Below are positions 18,359-26,741 of a DNA stretch of 37,464 nt, in pieces. The notes under the pieces were generated by a model. It was not told where the DNA came from. It ran no database searches and saw only the letters and a program-made list of their open reading frames with translations. Source of the stretch: JBGSTR01 sp963707135 (GTDB lineage: Bacteria; Pseudomonadota; Gammaproteobacteria; Chromatiales; Chromatiaceae); NCBI GenBank assembly GCA_963707135.1, contig CAVPOY010000016.1, positions 1-37,464 of the forward strand, given 5' to 3'. Position 1 is the stretch's first letter. Each line of letters starts with the position of its first letter. Made by a program: the position numbers and the translations under genes.

Positions 18359-18515
18359 TTTCTACACGCCTCTTTAAGGACTTCCCCGGTATTCTCTTGG
18401 ATCTCCGTGACGCGCTCGTTACTTGCCGGTGATCGTTTGGTGATTTCGCGCGCGCCGGGCCTTAGCCATCAGGGTTCCGTTGCTACCCGCTCAGCGTTCA
18501 AGTGAGGTGATTCCG

Positions 18516-18896
18516 ATGATGCCGATCCCGTCCCTGTCGACGATGCTTCTTTCGGTCGGGGCCATCCTGGCCTCGTCAGTGCCCGGCGCAGGGCCATGGG
18601 CGGCAGGGATGCCGCCGCTCTGGGGTTATGGCGTCAAATCTTGCTCATCCTTTCTCGCCGTCGCCCCCGCGGCAGGGACCCCGACGGCGGTCACCGGCGA
18701 GGAATATCTACGTTACCGGGAGTGGCTCGCCGGCCTGATCTCCGGGCTCAATCTGGCTACCGGTGCGGACGTGTTGCGCGGCGCCGAGCTGGATGCCGCG
18801 CTGACCCGGGTTCAGGCCAACTGCAAGGAGACCCCGAGCGACGATTTCTTCAATGCAAGCATGAGGCTGGTGCAGGCCCTGAGCAAGAAAGGTTGA
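18516..18896 (+). CDS. small exported protein with a conserved Cys pair
   Basis: ATG 18516 is chosen because GAGG is eight to nine bases upstream; the product is 126 residues. A signal peptide (MMPIPSLSTMLLSVGAILAS to AAG) precedes a compact helical domain with GYGVKSCSSFL, EEYLRYREWLAGLISGLNLA and TRVQANCKETPSDDFFNASM then RLVQALSKKG. The two Cys (in KSCSS and ANCKE) probably form a disulfide in the periplasm. Similar small proteins are widespread in proteobacteria as hypothetical or Rap1a/HdeA-like, but I cannot place it firmly. Confidence 0.75.
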   Translation: MMPIPSLSTMLLSVGAILASSVPGAGPWAAGMPPLWGYGVKSCSSFLAVAPAAGTPTAVTGEEYLRYREWLAGLISGLNLATGADVLRGAELDAALTRVQANCKETPSDDFFNASMRLVQALSKKG

Positions 18897-19104
18897 GCGT
18901 TCAGGTTGCGCCCCACGGAGCGCGAGCCGATCAAGTGCCAGGATGGCATTTGGTCAGTATCTCCTTGGCTGGCCGCGGCGTTCGCCCAGACGTCTCCGCT
19001 GTTCGCGTCGCTTGCGTATCTCCGACCTCGGCCGGACAATTCCGAGGCGGCCCTCTCGTGTGGCCGTGAACGCGAACCGGATCTGAATCTAAGGAGAACT
19101 GCTG

Positions 19105-19392
19105 ATGGCGAACGAGGGCTACCACGAGCCGATTGACGAGCTATCCGACGAGACCCGCGACATGCACCGGGCTATCACGTCTTTGATGGAGGAGTTGGAG
19201 GCCGTTGATTGGTACAACCAGCGGGTGGACGCCTGTAAAGACGCGGAACTGCAGGCGATCCTGGCCCACAACCGGGATGAGGAGAAGGAGCACGCGGCCA
19301 TGGTCCTCGAGTGGATCCGCCGCAAGGATCCCAGTTTCGACAAGGAGCTCCGGGACTACCTGTTCACCGACAAGCCGATTGCACACCTTTGA
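19105..19392 (+). CDS. encapsulated-ferritin-like protein (EncFtn family), no encapsulin nearby
   Basis: The 95-residue product is two long antiparallel helices, the half-ferritin fold that dimerises to make a ferroxidase site. Helix 1 is SLMEELEAVDWYNQRVDACK and helix 2 is LAHNRDEEKEHAAMVLEWIR, ending DYLFTDKPIAHL. The EELEAVDWY and EEKEH motifs hold the Glu and His iron ligands known from Rhodospirillum rubrum EncFtn. AAGGAG lies eight bases before the ATG. Known EncFtn proteins carry a C-terminal encapsulation peptide and are encoded beside, or fused to, an encapsulin shell; this one stops right after the helical core and has no shell gene within 18 kb on either side. It may store or oxidise iron alone or use a shell encoded elsewhere. 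Confidence 0.88.
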   Translation: MANEGYHEPIDELSDETRDMHRAITSLMEELEAVDWYNQRVDACKDAELQAILAHNRDEEKEHAAMVLEWIRRKDPSFDKELRDYLFTDKPIAHL

Positions 19393-19467
19393 CGCCGTGC
19401 GGTGCCGGGGCGGGGCGGCTCCCAGTCTGCGCTGACCGAACACCGATTTCTTGAGCTACCCGTCTCC

Positions 19468-19989
19468 CTAGAACAGCACGCCAATCCCGCCGCCTACGCC
19501 CCCGCTGCCGCCGCCGATGCCGATGGTTACCCAGGGACGGCGGTTGCCGCTGGCCGAGTCGGTGTCATCCAGCAGCCGGATGTCCCGGCTCTGCACCAGC
19601 GGAAAGACATAGGAGGCGCCGCCCACCGATCCCTCCCGAGTGCCGGTGACTAGACCGGCGACGCTCACCTGGCTGCCCGGGCGGTAGTCGGCCGTCTCCA
19701 GATAGCCCGAGTGAATCACGACGAAGCGTCCCACGGGCTCGGCACCGGACTCGGGCCGGCCGCAACGATCCAGCGGGTAGCCGACGACCTCGATTTCGGT
19801 CTGGTCCTTGAGGTTGCTCGCCGCCGCGATCGTGCCGCCCCATCGGACGAGCTCGCCGGTGTGCCGCCCGGTGGCCGCAACCTCGGCCGGAGTGACGGCC
19901 GGGTTGCCCGTCGGCCGCTCGCAATCCGTGCTCGCGCATCCTGCCAGAAGCAGGGCGGCGACCAGCGTTGAGGCGTCCAAGAGTCTCAT
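19468..19989 (-). CDS. Slp-family outer-membrane lipoprotein
   Basis: A 173-residue protein with a lipoprotein signal, MRLLDASTLVAALLLAGCAS, whose LLAGC lipobox puts the lipidated Cys at residue 18. The Slp-type domain follows: VTPAEVAATGRHTGELVRWG then GTIAAASNLKDQTEIEVVGY, the GRFVVIHSGYLETADYRPGS strand pair, and QVSVAGLVTGTREGSVGGAS then YVFPLV. The tail is glycine-rich (GIGGGSGGVGGGIGVLF). Slp proteins sit on the inner face of the outer membrane and are linked to starvation or acid stress in enterobacteria. It converges with the EncFtn-like gene, 75 bp apart, so no operon link exists. Confidence 0.85.
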   Translation of the reverse strand: MRLLDASTLVAALLLAGCASTDCERPTGNPAVTPAEVAATGRHTGELVRWGGTIAAASNLKDQTEIEVVGYPLDRCGRPESGAEPVGRFVVIHSGYLETADYRPGSQVSVAGLVTGTREGSVGGASYVFPLVQSRDIRLLDDTDSASGNRRPWVTIGIGGGSGGVGGGIGVLF

Positions 19990-20125
19990 CGGCGGCTACC
20001 AACCGAGCGATCGGTCACTTCAGGGATCAGAATCGCAAAGGACACAGAGAACACACCCGAACGGCGGCATATTCGGCCTCTCCATAATGACCTTGGCGCG
20101 TTTGCGGCTCGATTGGCTGCAATCG

Positions 20126-22507
20126 TCAACCTGTCAGTGCGGCAAACACCGCCGGCAGCCGCTCAGGCAGCCGCTCGACATTGTCCACGATAGAGTAGCT
20201 GTTCTCGCCGAAGATGCGCGCCACATAGCGGTCCGCGTTGGGGTCGAGGGTCAGACAGTAAGTGTAGACGCCCTGCATGGCCAGGTCCTCGACCGCCTTC
20301 TTGGTGTCGTGGCGCAGGTACTGCGGATCGCGCTCGTCGATGTCGGCGGGCTCGCCGTCGGTGATCACCAGCACCAGGCGCTTCTGGGCCGGCTGCTGGG
20401 TCAGGTGCCAGCCGGCGTGGCGCAGCGCGGCGCCCATGCGGGTGGAGAGCCCGCCCTTCATGCCCGCCATGCGCGACTTGGCCTCGTCGTCGTAGGGCTG
20501 GTTGAAGTCCTTGAAGCGGTAGTACTGGACGTCGTGCCGGCCGTCGGAGGCGAAGCCGTGCACCGCGAAGTTGTCGCCGATGGAGTCGATCGCCCAGGCC
20601 AGAAGCCCGGTGGACTCGCGGGTGAGGTCCAGGATCGAGGGCGCCTCCGCGTGGCCGGGCTCGCCTTGCTTGAAACCGACCTTCTCGTTGGTGGACTCGG
20701 AAAGGTCCATCAGCACGACGATGGACAGGTCGCGGATGTGGCGGGTGATGCGGATGTTGATCCGCGGGTCCGGCATGATGCCGCGGCGGATGTCGATCAT
20801 GGCCCGTACGGCGGCATTCAAGTCCAGCTCCTCGCCCTCCTCGTAGCCGCGCCGGCGCACGATCCCCTGGGGTTGCAGGGCGTCGATCAGGTGGCGGATG
20901 CGGCTGGCGACGGGCTTGTGCTTGGTCAGGATCTCGTCCATCAGCTCGGGGTCGCCCCGGCCTTGGCGGCGCTCGATCACCGTCGCCCAGTCGGGGCGGA
21001 ACAGCTGCACGTGGTAATCCCACTCCTGGTAGTGGTAGGGCTCGGAGACCGGCTCCTTGCCCCACATCTCGTTGTAGCTTACGCCCTTGTCCTCGTAGGG
21101 GAAGAGCTCGGTCGAGCACACCCAGATCTCCTGCGCATCGTCGCCGGCCAGCTCGCAGTCCACCGCGTTGGCCATCTCCACGACCGAGACGTACTTGCGG
21201 ACCTGTTGCTGTGACGCGGGGAGGTAGTCCATCCCCTGGGCGACGAACAGGTTCTCGGCAAACTCCCAGACATAGCGGTTGTCGTCCCGGTAGGGCAGGG
21301 GCCAGTTCTCCAGAACCCGGAGGTTGGGCAGCGCCACGGACTGGACGACCTTGTTGTAGAAGGTCATTCCCGCGTCCCAGCTGATCTGGTTGTCGTCCGG
21401 GCGCTGGGCGACGGCCTTGCGAAAGTCCGCGGCGGTGTCGTTGATCACCGTCAGCGCGTCCCGGTAGTGCTCGTCGAGCAGGGCCTGGGCCATGCGCATC
21501 ATCAGGTCCATCATCGGATGCAGCTCGGTGAAGTCCTCTTGGGGCGACAGCGGAGCGGTGAAGAACCGGAGCCAGAGCTTCTTCAGGCCCGGAAAATCCC
21601 TAATGGCGAGCGCCTCGACCCGGGCGTCCTCGAAGATCTCGATGAACTTCATCTGGGCCGGGCTGAGCTGTTCGGCGCTGATGCGCTTGTGGGTGTAGAC
21701 CATGTGGGCCGCACAGTGAGCGGCCGCCGCGCGGTAGAGCTCGACGCCCGGGATGCCGCGGTAGGCGTCGAAGGCGTCCGGCAGGTGGACCTGAAAGTCC
21801 TGGATGAACGGCTTGAGGCCCTGACGGGTCTCGTAGTCGCCGGAGGTGGGGCGCATGAAGAAGGCGCGTGCCCAGAGCGCCCGCAGATAGAAGTTGAGCT
21901 TGCGCTGGTTGTCGACGAACAGGGTGCCGCGACGCTCCTTCTGCAGTACGGCGCGGGAGGAGTCGGTCTTGAGACCGAAGTAGGCCATCTGACCGTCCAG
22001 GTCGCGCTGGTGGGCCTGGGCGCCCCACAGAGCCCAGCGTCGCAGGCCCCCGAGGGTCAGCTTGGAGAGCAGTTCGTCCATGTTCTCCATCATCGGGCGC
22101 AGCCCGCGCGGGGCCTTGCCCGCGAGCTGATGGAGCAGGTTGAGGAAACCGCGCATCACGTCGGCGTCGCCCAGGCGGTTCGCGGCCAGGGGCATGTTGG
22201 CCATCATCAGGGTGATGACGGTGCCGGAGGTGTGTGACGAGAGCTTCATCAGGGCGCTGACGATGTCGGGGATGATGTCCTCACCGACCTCCTTGGCCAC
22301 GCCCGGCATCTCCTGGACGTAGGTGAGGATCAGGTCCTCGCCCTTGTTCAGGGTGCACATGGCCTTCATGCCGGTGAGATAGTGCTCGAGCCCCCGCGGG
22401 GACATCACACGCGCGGCCTCTTGATAGCTCGAATCGAGCGCCTGCTTGTGCTCGTGCTCGGGCGCTGTCTTGAGGCAGGAGACGTATTCGCTGAAGTCGA
22501 TGGACAT
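20126..22507 (-). CDS. cbbO: RuBisCO activase subunit CbbO (VWA-domain protein)
   Basis: CbbO is the adaptor that ties the CbbQ AAA+ hexamer to inhibited RuBisCO so that CbbQ can remodel the active site. ATG 22507 is preferred (793 residues); GTG 22516 is also possible. The N-terminal ~550 residues are mostly helical with no named domain besides CbbO family similarity. The C-terminal von Willebrand A domain has the metal-ion-dependent adhesion motif in IVVLMDLSESTNEKVGFKQG, then GGLSTRMGAALRHAGWHL and RLVLVITDGEPADIDERDPQ. The MIDAS Asp-Ser-Ser and the later Thr and Asp are present. It is last in the cbb cluster, 58 bp after the aldolase-like gene. Confidence 0.95.
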   Translation of the reverse strand: MSIDFSEYVSCLKTAPEHEHKQALDSSYQEAARVMSPRGLEHYLTGMKAMCTLNKGEDLILTYVQEMPGVAKEVGEDIIPDIVSALMKLSSHTSGTVITLMMANMPLAANRLGDADVMRGFLNLLHQLAGKAPRGLRPMMENMDELLSKLTLGGLRRWALWGAQAHQRDLDGQMAYFGLKTDSSRAVLQKERRGTLFVDNQRKLNFYLRALWARAFFMRPTSGDYETRQGLKPFIQDFQVHLPDAFDAYRGIPGVELYRAAAAHCAAHMVYTHKRISAEQLSPAQMKFIEIFEDARVEALAIRDFPGLKKLWLRFFTAPLSPQEDFTELHPMMDLMMRMAQALLDEHYRDALTVINDTAADFRKAVAQRPDDNQISWDAGMTFYNKVVQSVALPNLRVLENWPLPYRDDNRYVWEFAENLFVAQGMDYLPASQQQVRKYVSVVEMANAVDCELAGDDAQEIWVCSTELFPYEDKGVSYNEMWGKEPVSEPYHYQEWDYHVQLFRPDWATVIERRQGRGDPELMDEILTKHKPVASRIRHLIDALQPQGIVRRRGYEEGEELDLNAAVRAMIDIRRGIMPDPRINIRITRHIRDLSIVVLMDLSESTNEKVGFKQGEPGHAEAPSILDLTRESTGLLAWAIDSIGDNFAVHGFASDGRHDVQYYRFKDFNQPYDDEAKSRMAGMKGGLSTRMGAALRHAGWHLTQQPAQKRLVLVITDGEPADIDERDPQYLRHDTKKAVEDLAMQGVYTYCLTLDPNADRYVARIFGENSYSIVDNVERLPERLPAVFAALTG

Positions 22508-22565
22508 GGGTGTCACCCGATGTGTTCCGCTGGCGCGCCGAGGCCGCCCGGATCGGAACTGGCGC

Positions 22566-23744
22566 TCAGTCCAGCCTGTGCTGAAAGTCGATGCTGATGC
22601 GGTCCGCCGCCACGGGGCGGAAGCGGGCGTCCGCGAAGCTCTTGTGGTCCGGGTTTTCGCGGTAGGAATCGATCACCGCCGGGTGGGCGAACCGCACCAG
22701 CCAGCAGTGCCGATAGGCCGAGCCATCCGTGAGACTGGTGCCCGTGACCACATGGCGCACGCCGGGGATGGCGCCAAGCACCCGGCGTCCCTCGGCCATC
22801 ATGTCGGCGGTCTCGCCGGGGTCCGCGCCGCCGGTGTTGTAGACGATCAGATGCTCGACCTCACGCCAGGGACGGCACGCCGCGGCGATCTCGTCCGCCC
22901 GCCCGGCGCCGCCCCAGAGCGCGATACAGCGCGCGACCTCGGTGCGGATGGCGTCCTGAATGCCTCGGGTAAGATCGGTGTAGGAGCGGTTGTCCGCGAT
23001 TTGCGCGCTGGCGCGGATGGCGGACCCGGCCGCATCCGCGAGCGCCGTGTAGTAATTGATCTTGGCCACGCCGTTCTCGACCAGGCGCCGGAACTGCTCG
23101 TCGCTGAGGCCCGTGCCGCCGTGAATCACCAGCGGGATGCGGAGTTGCTCATTGATCGCCGCCAGCCGATCGAAGTCGAGCCGGGGCTCTCCTCGCATGC
23201 GCCCGTGGACGGTGCCTATGGATACCGCGAGGAAGTCGACTCCCGTCTCGCGGACGTAGCGCTCGGCCTCCTCGGGTGCGGTGTAGATCACCTCCCCCGG
23301 GTGGCGCTCCGCGTCCTCGCCTTCCACGCCGGCCACATAACCGAGCTCCCCTTCCACCGGGATGCCGCAGGCGTGGGCCATCTCCACCACCGCGCGGGTG
23401 CGGGCGATGTTCTCCTCCAGCGGCTGCGTGGAGGCATCCACCATGACGCCGTTGAATCCCTGGTTGATGCCGCGAACCGCGGCCTCCAGGGAGCTGCCGT
23501 GGTCCAGGTGGACGGCAACCGGCACGCTCGCCCGCTCGGCGGCGGTCCGCACCGCGGACATGATCAGCTCTGGATCGAAGTAGGCGTAATGGGACTCCGC
23601 CAGGCTCAGGATCACCGGCGCGCGCTGCTGTTCGGCGCCGGCGACGATGGCCTGCAAGAAGTCCAGGCTGACCAGATCGAAGGCCCCCACCGCGTACCCG
23701 TTGGCATGGGCGTGGCGCAGCATGTCCCCCATATCCACCAGCAT
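22566..23744 (-). CDS. class II aldolase fused to a C-terminal Dabb domain
   Basis: Residues 1 to ~280 are a class II (zinc) fructose-bisphosphate aldolase-type barrel. Visible landmarks are NGYAVGAFDLVSLDFLQAIV, the metal-site VAVHLDHGSSLEAAV, GVMVDASTQPLEEN, VEGELGYVAGVEGED, LAVSIGTVHGRMRGEPRLDF and the second metal His in IPLVIHGGTGLSDEQ followed by VAKINYYTAL. Residues ~290-392 are a Dabb (stress-responsive alpha/beta barrel, ferredoxin-like) domain: REVEHLIVYNTGG, IPGVRHVVTGTSLTDGSAYR, CWLVRFAHPAVIDSYRENPD then HKSFAD. It sits between cbbQ and cbbO, so a role in the Calvin cycle (triose to fructose or sedoheptulose bisphosphate) is plausible but unproven. The substrate could differ, as in tagatose-bisphosphate aldolases. 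Confidence 0.88.
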   Translation of the reverse strand: MLVDMGDMLRHAHANGYAVGAFDLVSLDFLQAIVAGAEQQRAPVILSLAESHYAYFDPELIMSAVRTAAERASVPVAVHLDHGSSLEAAVRGINQGFNGVMVDASTQPLEENIARTRAVVEMAHACGIPVEGELGYVAGVEGEDAERHPGEVIYTAPEEAERYVRETGVDFLAVSIGTVHGRMRGEPRLDFDRLAAINEQLRIPLVIHGGTGLSDEQFRRLVENGVAKINYYTALADAAGSAIRASAQIADNRSYTDLTRGIQDAIRTEVARCIALWGGAGRADEIAAACRPWREVEHLIVYNTGGADPGETADMMAEGRRVLGAIPGVRHVVTGTSLTDGSAYRHCWLVRFAHPAVIDSYRENPDHKSFADARFRPVAADRISIDFQHRLD

Positions 23745-23790
23745 CTCGTCGGTCCTCGCTCAGTCGTTCCGGGGCAGGGCCGCCAGCGAA

Positions 23791-24591
23791 TCAGAAGTAG
23801 GTGTTGACCGCCGCGTCCAGGGTGTCGCGCATGTCGGGGTCGTCCGTCAGCGGGCGGACCAGCGCCATCTGGCAGGCGGACTGCGCGTCGATGCCCTTGC
23901 CGATCAGCTGGGCGGCGTAGACCAGGAGGCGGGTGGACATGCCCTCGTCGAGGCCGTGACCCTTGAGGTTGCGGCTGCGCTGGGCGACCTGGACCAGCTT
24001 CTCGGCGGTCTTGGCGTCGATCCTGCCCTCGTGGGTGACGATCTCGGTCTCGATCTCCGCGGACGGATAGTCGAAGTCCATCGCCCCGAAGCGCTGCTTG
24101 GTGGACTGCTTGAGGTCCTTCATCAGGCTCTGATAGCCAGGGTTGTAGGAGATGACGATCTGGAAGTCCGGGTGGGCATGCACCAGCTCGCCCTTCTTCT
24201 CCAGCGGCAGGTTGCGGCGGTGGTCGGTCAGGGGGTGGATGACCACCGTGGTGTCCTGGCGGGCCTCGACCACCTCGTCCAGGTAGCAGATGGCGCCGAT
24301 GCGTGCGGCCACCGTCAGCGGGCCGTCCTGCCACTTGGTGCCGTTGATATCGAGCAGGAAACGACCGACCAGGTCGGAGGCGGTCATGTCCTCGTTGCAG
24401 GCGACGGTGATCAGCGGCTTCTGCAGCTTCCACGCCATGTATTCGACGAAACGGGACTTGCCGCAACCGGTCGGTCCCTTGAGCATGACGGGCATGCGCG
24501 CGTCATAGGCCGCCTGGTACATCTCCACCTCGTTCGTGACGGGGCGGTAGTAGGGCTCTTCTGTGATCAGATACTGGTCGCGGTCCGTCAT
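23791..24591 (-). CDS. cbbQ: RuBisCO activase AAA+ subunit CbbQ
   Basis: CbbQ is a MoxR-type AAA+ ATPase that, with CbbO, releases tight-binding sugar phosphates from form I RuBisCO. ATG 24591 is preferred because GGAGG lies eight bases upstream and the product (266 residues) has family length; the frame is open to an ATG at 24648. Motifs: ITEEPYYRPVTNEVEMYQAA, Walker A LKGPTGCGKSRFVEYMAWKL, CNEDMTASDLVGRFLLD, Walker B ICYLDEVVEARQDTT, sensor 1 FQIVISYNPGYQSLMKDLKQ and the arginine-containing STKQRFGAMDFDYPS. It lies ~200 bp after cbbS, beyond an intrinsic terminator, so it is likely expressed at a lower level by read-through. Confidence 0.96.
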   Translation of the reverse strand: MTDRDQYLITEEPYYRPVTNEVEMYQAAYDARMPVMLKGPTGCGKSRFVEYMAWKLQKPLITVACNEDMTASDLVGRFLLDINGTKWQDGPLTVAARIGAICYLDEVVEARQDTTVVIHPLTDHRRNLPLEKKGELVHAHPDFQIVISYNPGYQSLMKDLKQSTKQRFGAMDFDYPSAEIETEIVTHEGRIDAKTAEKLVQVAQRSRNLKGHGLDEGMSTRLLVYAAQLIGKGIDAQSACQMALVRPLTDDPDMRDTLDAAVNTYF

Positions 24592-24721
24592 TACGGAAGC
24601 CTCCGGCGTGCAGCTGGCAGCTAGTGCGCTACTCGCATTCTCTGTCATGGCGAAGCATCACCAAGCGACAACGGTCGACGTCGCGTGCGACGCTGGCCGC
24701 TGACGGTTGGCGGCTGCCTAG

Positions 24722-24761
24722 AACGAAAAGCCCCCACCCCGCCGGGCGGAGCAGGGGCTTC
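24722..24761 (-). terminator. intrinsic terminator after cbbS
   Basis: Read on the minus strand, AAGCCCC and CCGCC pair with GGCGG and GGGGCTT to form a long GC-rich stem, followed by TTTTCGTT. It is 28 bases past the cbbS stop. It would end most cbbLS transcripts and let some continue into cbbQ-aldolase-cbbO, matching the much higher need for RuBisCO than for its activase. Confidence 0.8.
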
Positions 24762-24789
24762 CGGGTTCAGGCGTTAGCCTGAATGGTCA

Positions 24790-25146
24790 TTACACCGCCT
24801 TGCCGCGGTAGATGACCATGGATGCACCGGCTGACTGGGCGTAATTGTCGAAGCCGAGCAGACGCACGTGGTTCTTCGGATGCGCCTTGTGGCAGGCCTC
24901 GCACTCGGCGAGGATGGCGTCGACGTCGGTCTCGCCGAACATCGGCAACTTCCACATGTACCAGTAGTTCTGGAACGCGTTCTCCGGCTCGCAGTGCTCG
25001 ATGCCCGGGTTCCAGCCCTTGGACACGATGTACTCGATCTGCTTGCGGATCTTCTTCGCGTCCATGGGGGGCAGATAGGAGAAGGTCTCGAACTTGCGGC
25101 TGCCGGCATCGGACAGACTGGACTTGTAGTCTTGCATTTCGCTCAT
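24790..25146 (-). CDS. cbbS: RuBisCO small subunit, form I
   Basis: This 118-residue protein caps the RuBisCO L8 core. Landmarks are RKFETFSYLPPMDAKKIRKQ, IEYIVSKGWNPGIEHCEPEN, YWYMWKLPMFGETDVDAILA and NHVRLLGFDNYAQSAGASMV. The short A-B loop and lack of a C-terminal extension indicate a proteobacterial form IA type. It follows cbbL by 143 bp and is followed by a strong terminator. Confidence 0.97.
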   Translation of the reverse strand: MSEMQDYKSSLSDAGSRKFETFSYLPPMDAKKIRKQIEYIVSKGWNPGIEHCEPENAFQNYWYMWKLPMFGETDVDAILAECEACHKAHPKNHVRLLGFDNYAQSAGASMVIYRGKAV

Positions 25147-25242
25147 TGGGTGTTCCTCTGCGAATACGTGTACTTGATGTGGTTCGGGTTCGCTGGCTAG
25201 CGGCGATCAAGCCTTCAGCTATTGGCTGTTAGGTCGTGTCGA

Positions 25243-25265
25243 GTCCGGCGGCGAAGCCGCCGGAC
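25243..25265 (-). promoter_or_regulatory. 10-bp hairpin in the cbbL-cbbS gap
   Basis: GTCCGGCGGC (25243-25252) and GCCGCCGGAC (25256-25265) are perfect inverted repeats around a GAA loop. No T-run follows on the minus strand. It could stabilise the cbbL 3' end or tune the L:S ratio; position and symmetry are the only evidence. Confidence 0.5.
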
Positions 25266-25289
25266 AGCTATCCGCTAATCGATCAAAGC

Positions 25290-26708
25290 TTACTTGTGGG
25301 CCACGTCTAGCTTGTCGACGGTGTCGAACTCGAACTTGATCTCTTTCCAGGTCTCCATGGCGGCCTTCAGCTCGGGGCTGGACTTGGCGGCCTTGGTCAG
25401 GATGTCCTTGCCTTCCTTCTCCAACTCGCGACCCTCATTGCGAGCCTCGACGCAGGCCTCGACGGCCACACGGTTGGCCGCGGCGCCGGCCGCGTTGCCC
25501 CACGGATGACCCAGGGTGCCGCCGCCGAACTGCAGGACGGAGTCGTCGCCGAATATGCTGACCAGAGCCGGCATGTGCCAGACGTGGATACCGCCGGAGG
25601 CAACCGGCAGTACGCCGGGCATGGAGCCCCAGTCCTGGTCGAAGAAAATGCCGCGGCTGCGGTCCTCTTTGATGTAGCTGTCACGCATGATGTCGATCCA
25701 GCCCAGGGTCGCGTCGCGGTCACCCTCCAGCTTGCCGACGACGGTGCCGGAGTGCAGGTGGTCGCCGCCGGACAGACGCAGAATCTTGGTCAGCACCCGG
25801 AAGTGGATACCGTGGTGCGGGTTGCGGTCGAGCACGGCGTGCATGGCGCGGTGGATGTGCAGCAGCATGCCGTTGTCGCGGCACCACTGGGCCAGGCCGG
25901 TATTGGCAGCCAGGCCACCGGTGAGGTAGTCGTGCATGATGATCGGGGCGCCGATCTCTTTCGCGTACTCGGCGCGCTTCATCATTTCGCCGCAGGTGGG
26001 AGCGGTGACGTTCAGGTAGTGACCCTTACGCTCGCCGGTCTCGGCCTCGGCCTTGAGGATGGCCTCCATGACGAAGTCGAAACGGTGCTTCCAGCGCATG
26101 AACGGCTGGGAGTTGACGTTCTCGTCGTCCTTGGTGAAGTCCAGACCGCCACGCAGGCCCTCATAACAGGCGCGACCGTAGTTCTTGGCGGACAGGCCCA
26201 GCTTCGGCTTGATGGTGCAGCCGAGCAGCGGACGTCCGTACTTGTTCATGATGTCGCGCTCGACCTGGATGCCCTGTGGCGGGCCATTGCAGGTCAGCAC
26301 ATAGGCTACCGGGAAACGGATGTCTTCCAGGCGCAGGGCGCGCAGGGCCTTGAAGCCGAACACGTTGCCGACCAGAGAGGTCAGCACGTTTACCACGGAG
26401 CCTTCCTCGAACAGATCGATCGGATAGGCCACGAAGGCGTAAAAGCAGGTGTCGTCGCCTGGCACATCCTCGATCGCGTAGGCGCGTCCTTTGTAATAGT
26501 CGAGGTCGGTCAGCAGGTCCGTCCAGACGGTGGTCCAGGTGCCGGTCGAGGACTCGGCCGCCACGGCTGCTGCAACCTCTTCACGGGGGACGCCCGGCTG
26601 CGGGGTGACTTTAAAGCACGCCAGGATGTCGGTCTCCTTGGGCGTATAGTCGGGCATCCAGTAGGTCTCGCGGTACTCTTTGACGCCCGCGTTGTAAGTC
26701 TTTGCCAT
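25290..26708 (-). CDS. cbbL: RuBisCO large subunit, form I (IA type)
   Basis: The large subunit carboxylates ribulose-1,5-bisphosphate. ATG 26708 (MAKTYNAGVKEYRETYWMPD) is preferred, with GGAGG ten bases upstream, giving 472 residues as usual for form I. Catalytic residues are visible: TIKPKLGLSAKNYGR (proton-transfer Lys), GGLDFTKDDENVNSQPFMRW (carbamylated Lys plus Asp and Glu Mg ligands), HIHRAMHAV, loop 6 SGTVVGKLEGDRDATLGW and SGGIHVWHMPAL with FGGGTLGHPWGNAAGA. Nothing essential is missing. It is the first gene of the minus-strand cbb cluster and diverges from cbbR. Confidence 0.98.
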   Translation of the reverse strand: MAKTYNAGVKEYRETYWMPDYTPKETDILACFKVTPQPGVPREEVAAAVAAESSTGTWTTVWTDLLTDLDYYKGRAYAIEDVPGDDTCFYAFVAYPIDLFEEGSVVNVLTSLVGNVFGFKALRALRLEDIRFPVAYVLTCNGPPQGIQVERDIMNKYGRPLLGCTIKPKLGLSAKNYGRACYEGLRGGLDFTKDDENVNSQPFMRWKHRFDFVMEAILKAEAETGERKGHYLNVTAPTCGEMMKRAEYAKEIGAPIIMHDYLTGGLAANTGLAQWCRDNGMLLHIHRAMHAVLDRNPHHGIHFRVLTKILRLSGGDHLHSGTVVGKLEGDRDATLGWIDIMRDSYIKEDRSRGIFFDQDWGSMPGVLPVASGGIHVWHMPALVSIFGDDSVLQFGGGTLGHPWGNAAGAAANRVAVEACVEARNEGRELEKEGKDILTKAAKSSPELKAAMETWKEIKFEFDTVDKLDVAHK

Positions 26709-26741
26709 TGGCGATGGTCCTCCGAAACGAGATGAAGACAA

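Noticed and set aside
19393..19435. A hidden encapsulation peptide for the EncFtn-like protein in the next frame (ending APSLR)
   Set aside because: It would need a frameshift and does not match the usual LTVGSLR-type pattern well enough.
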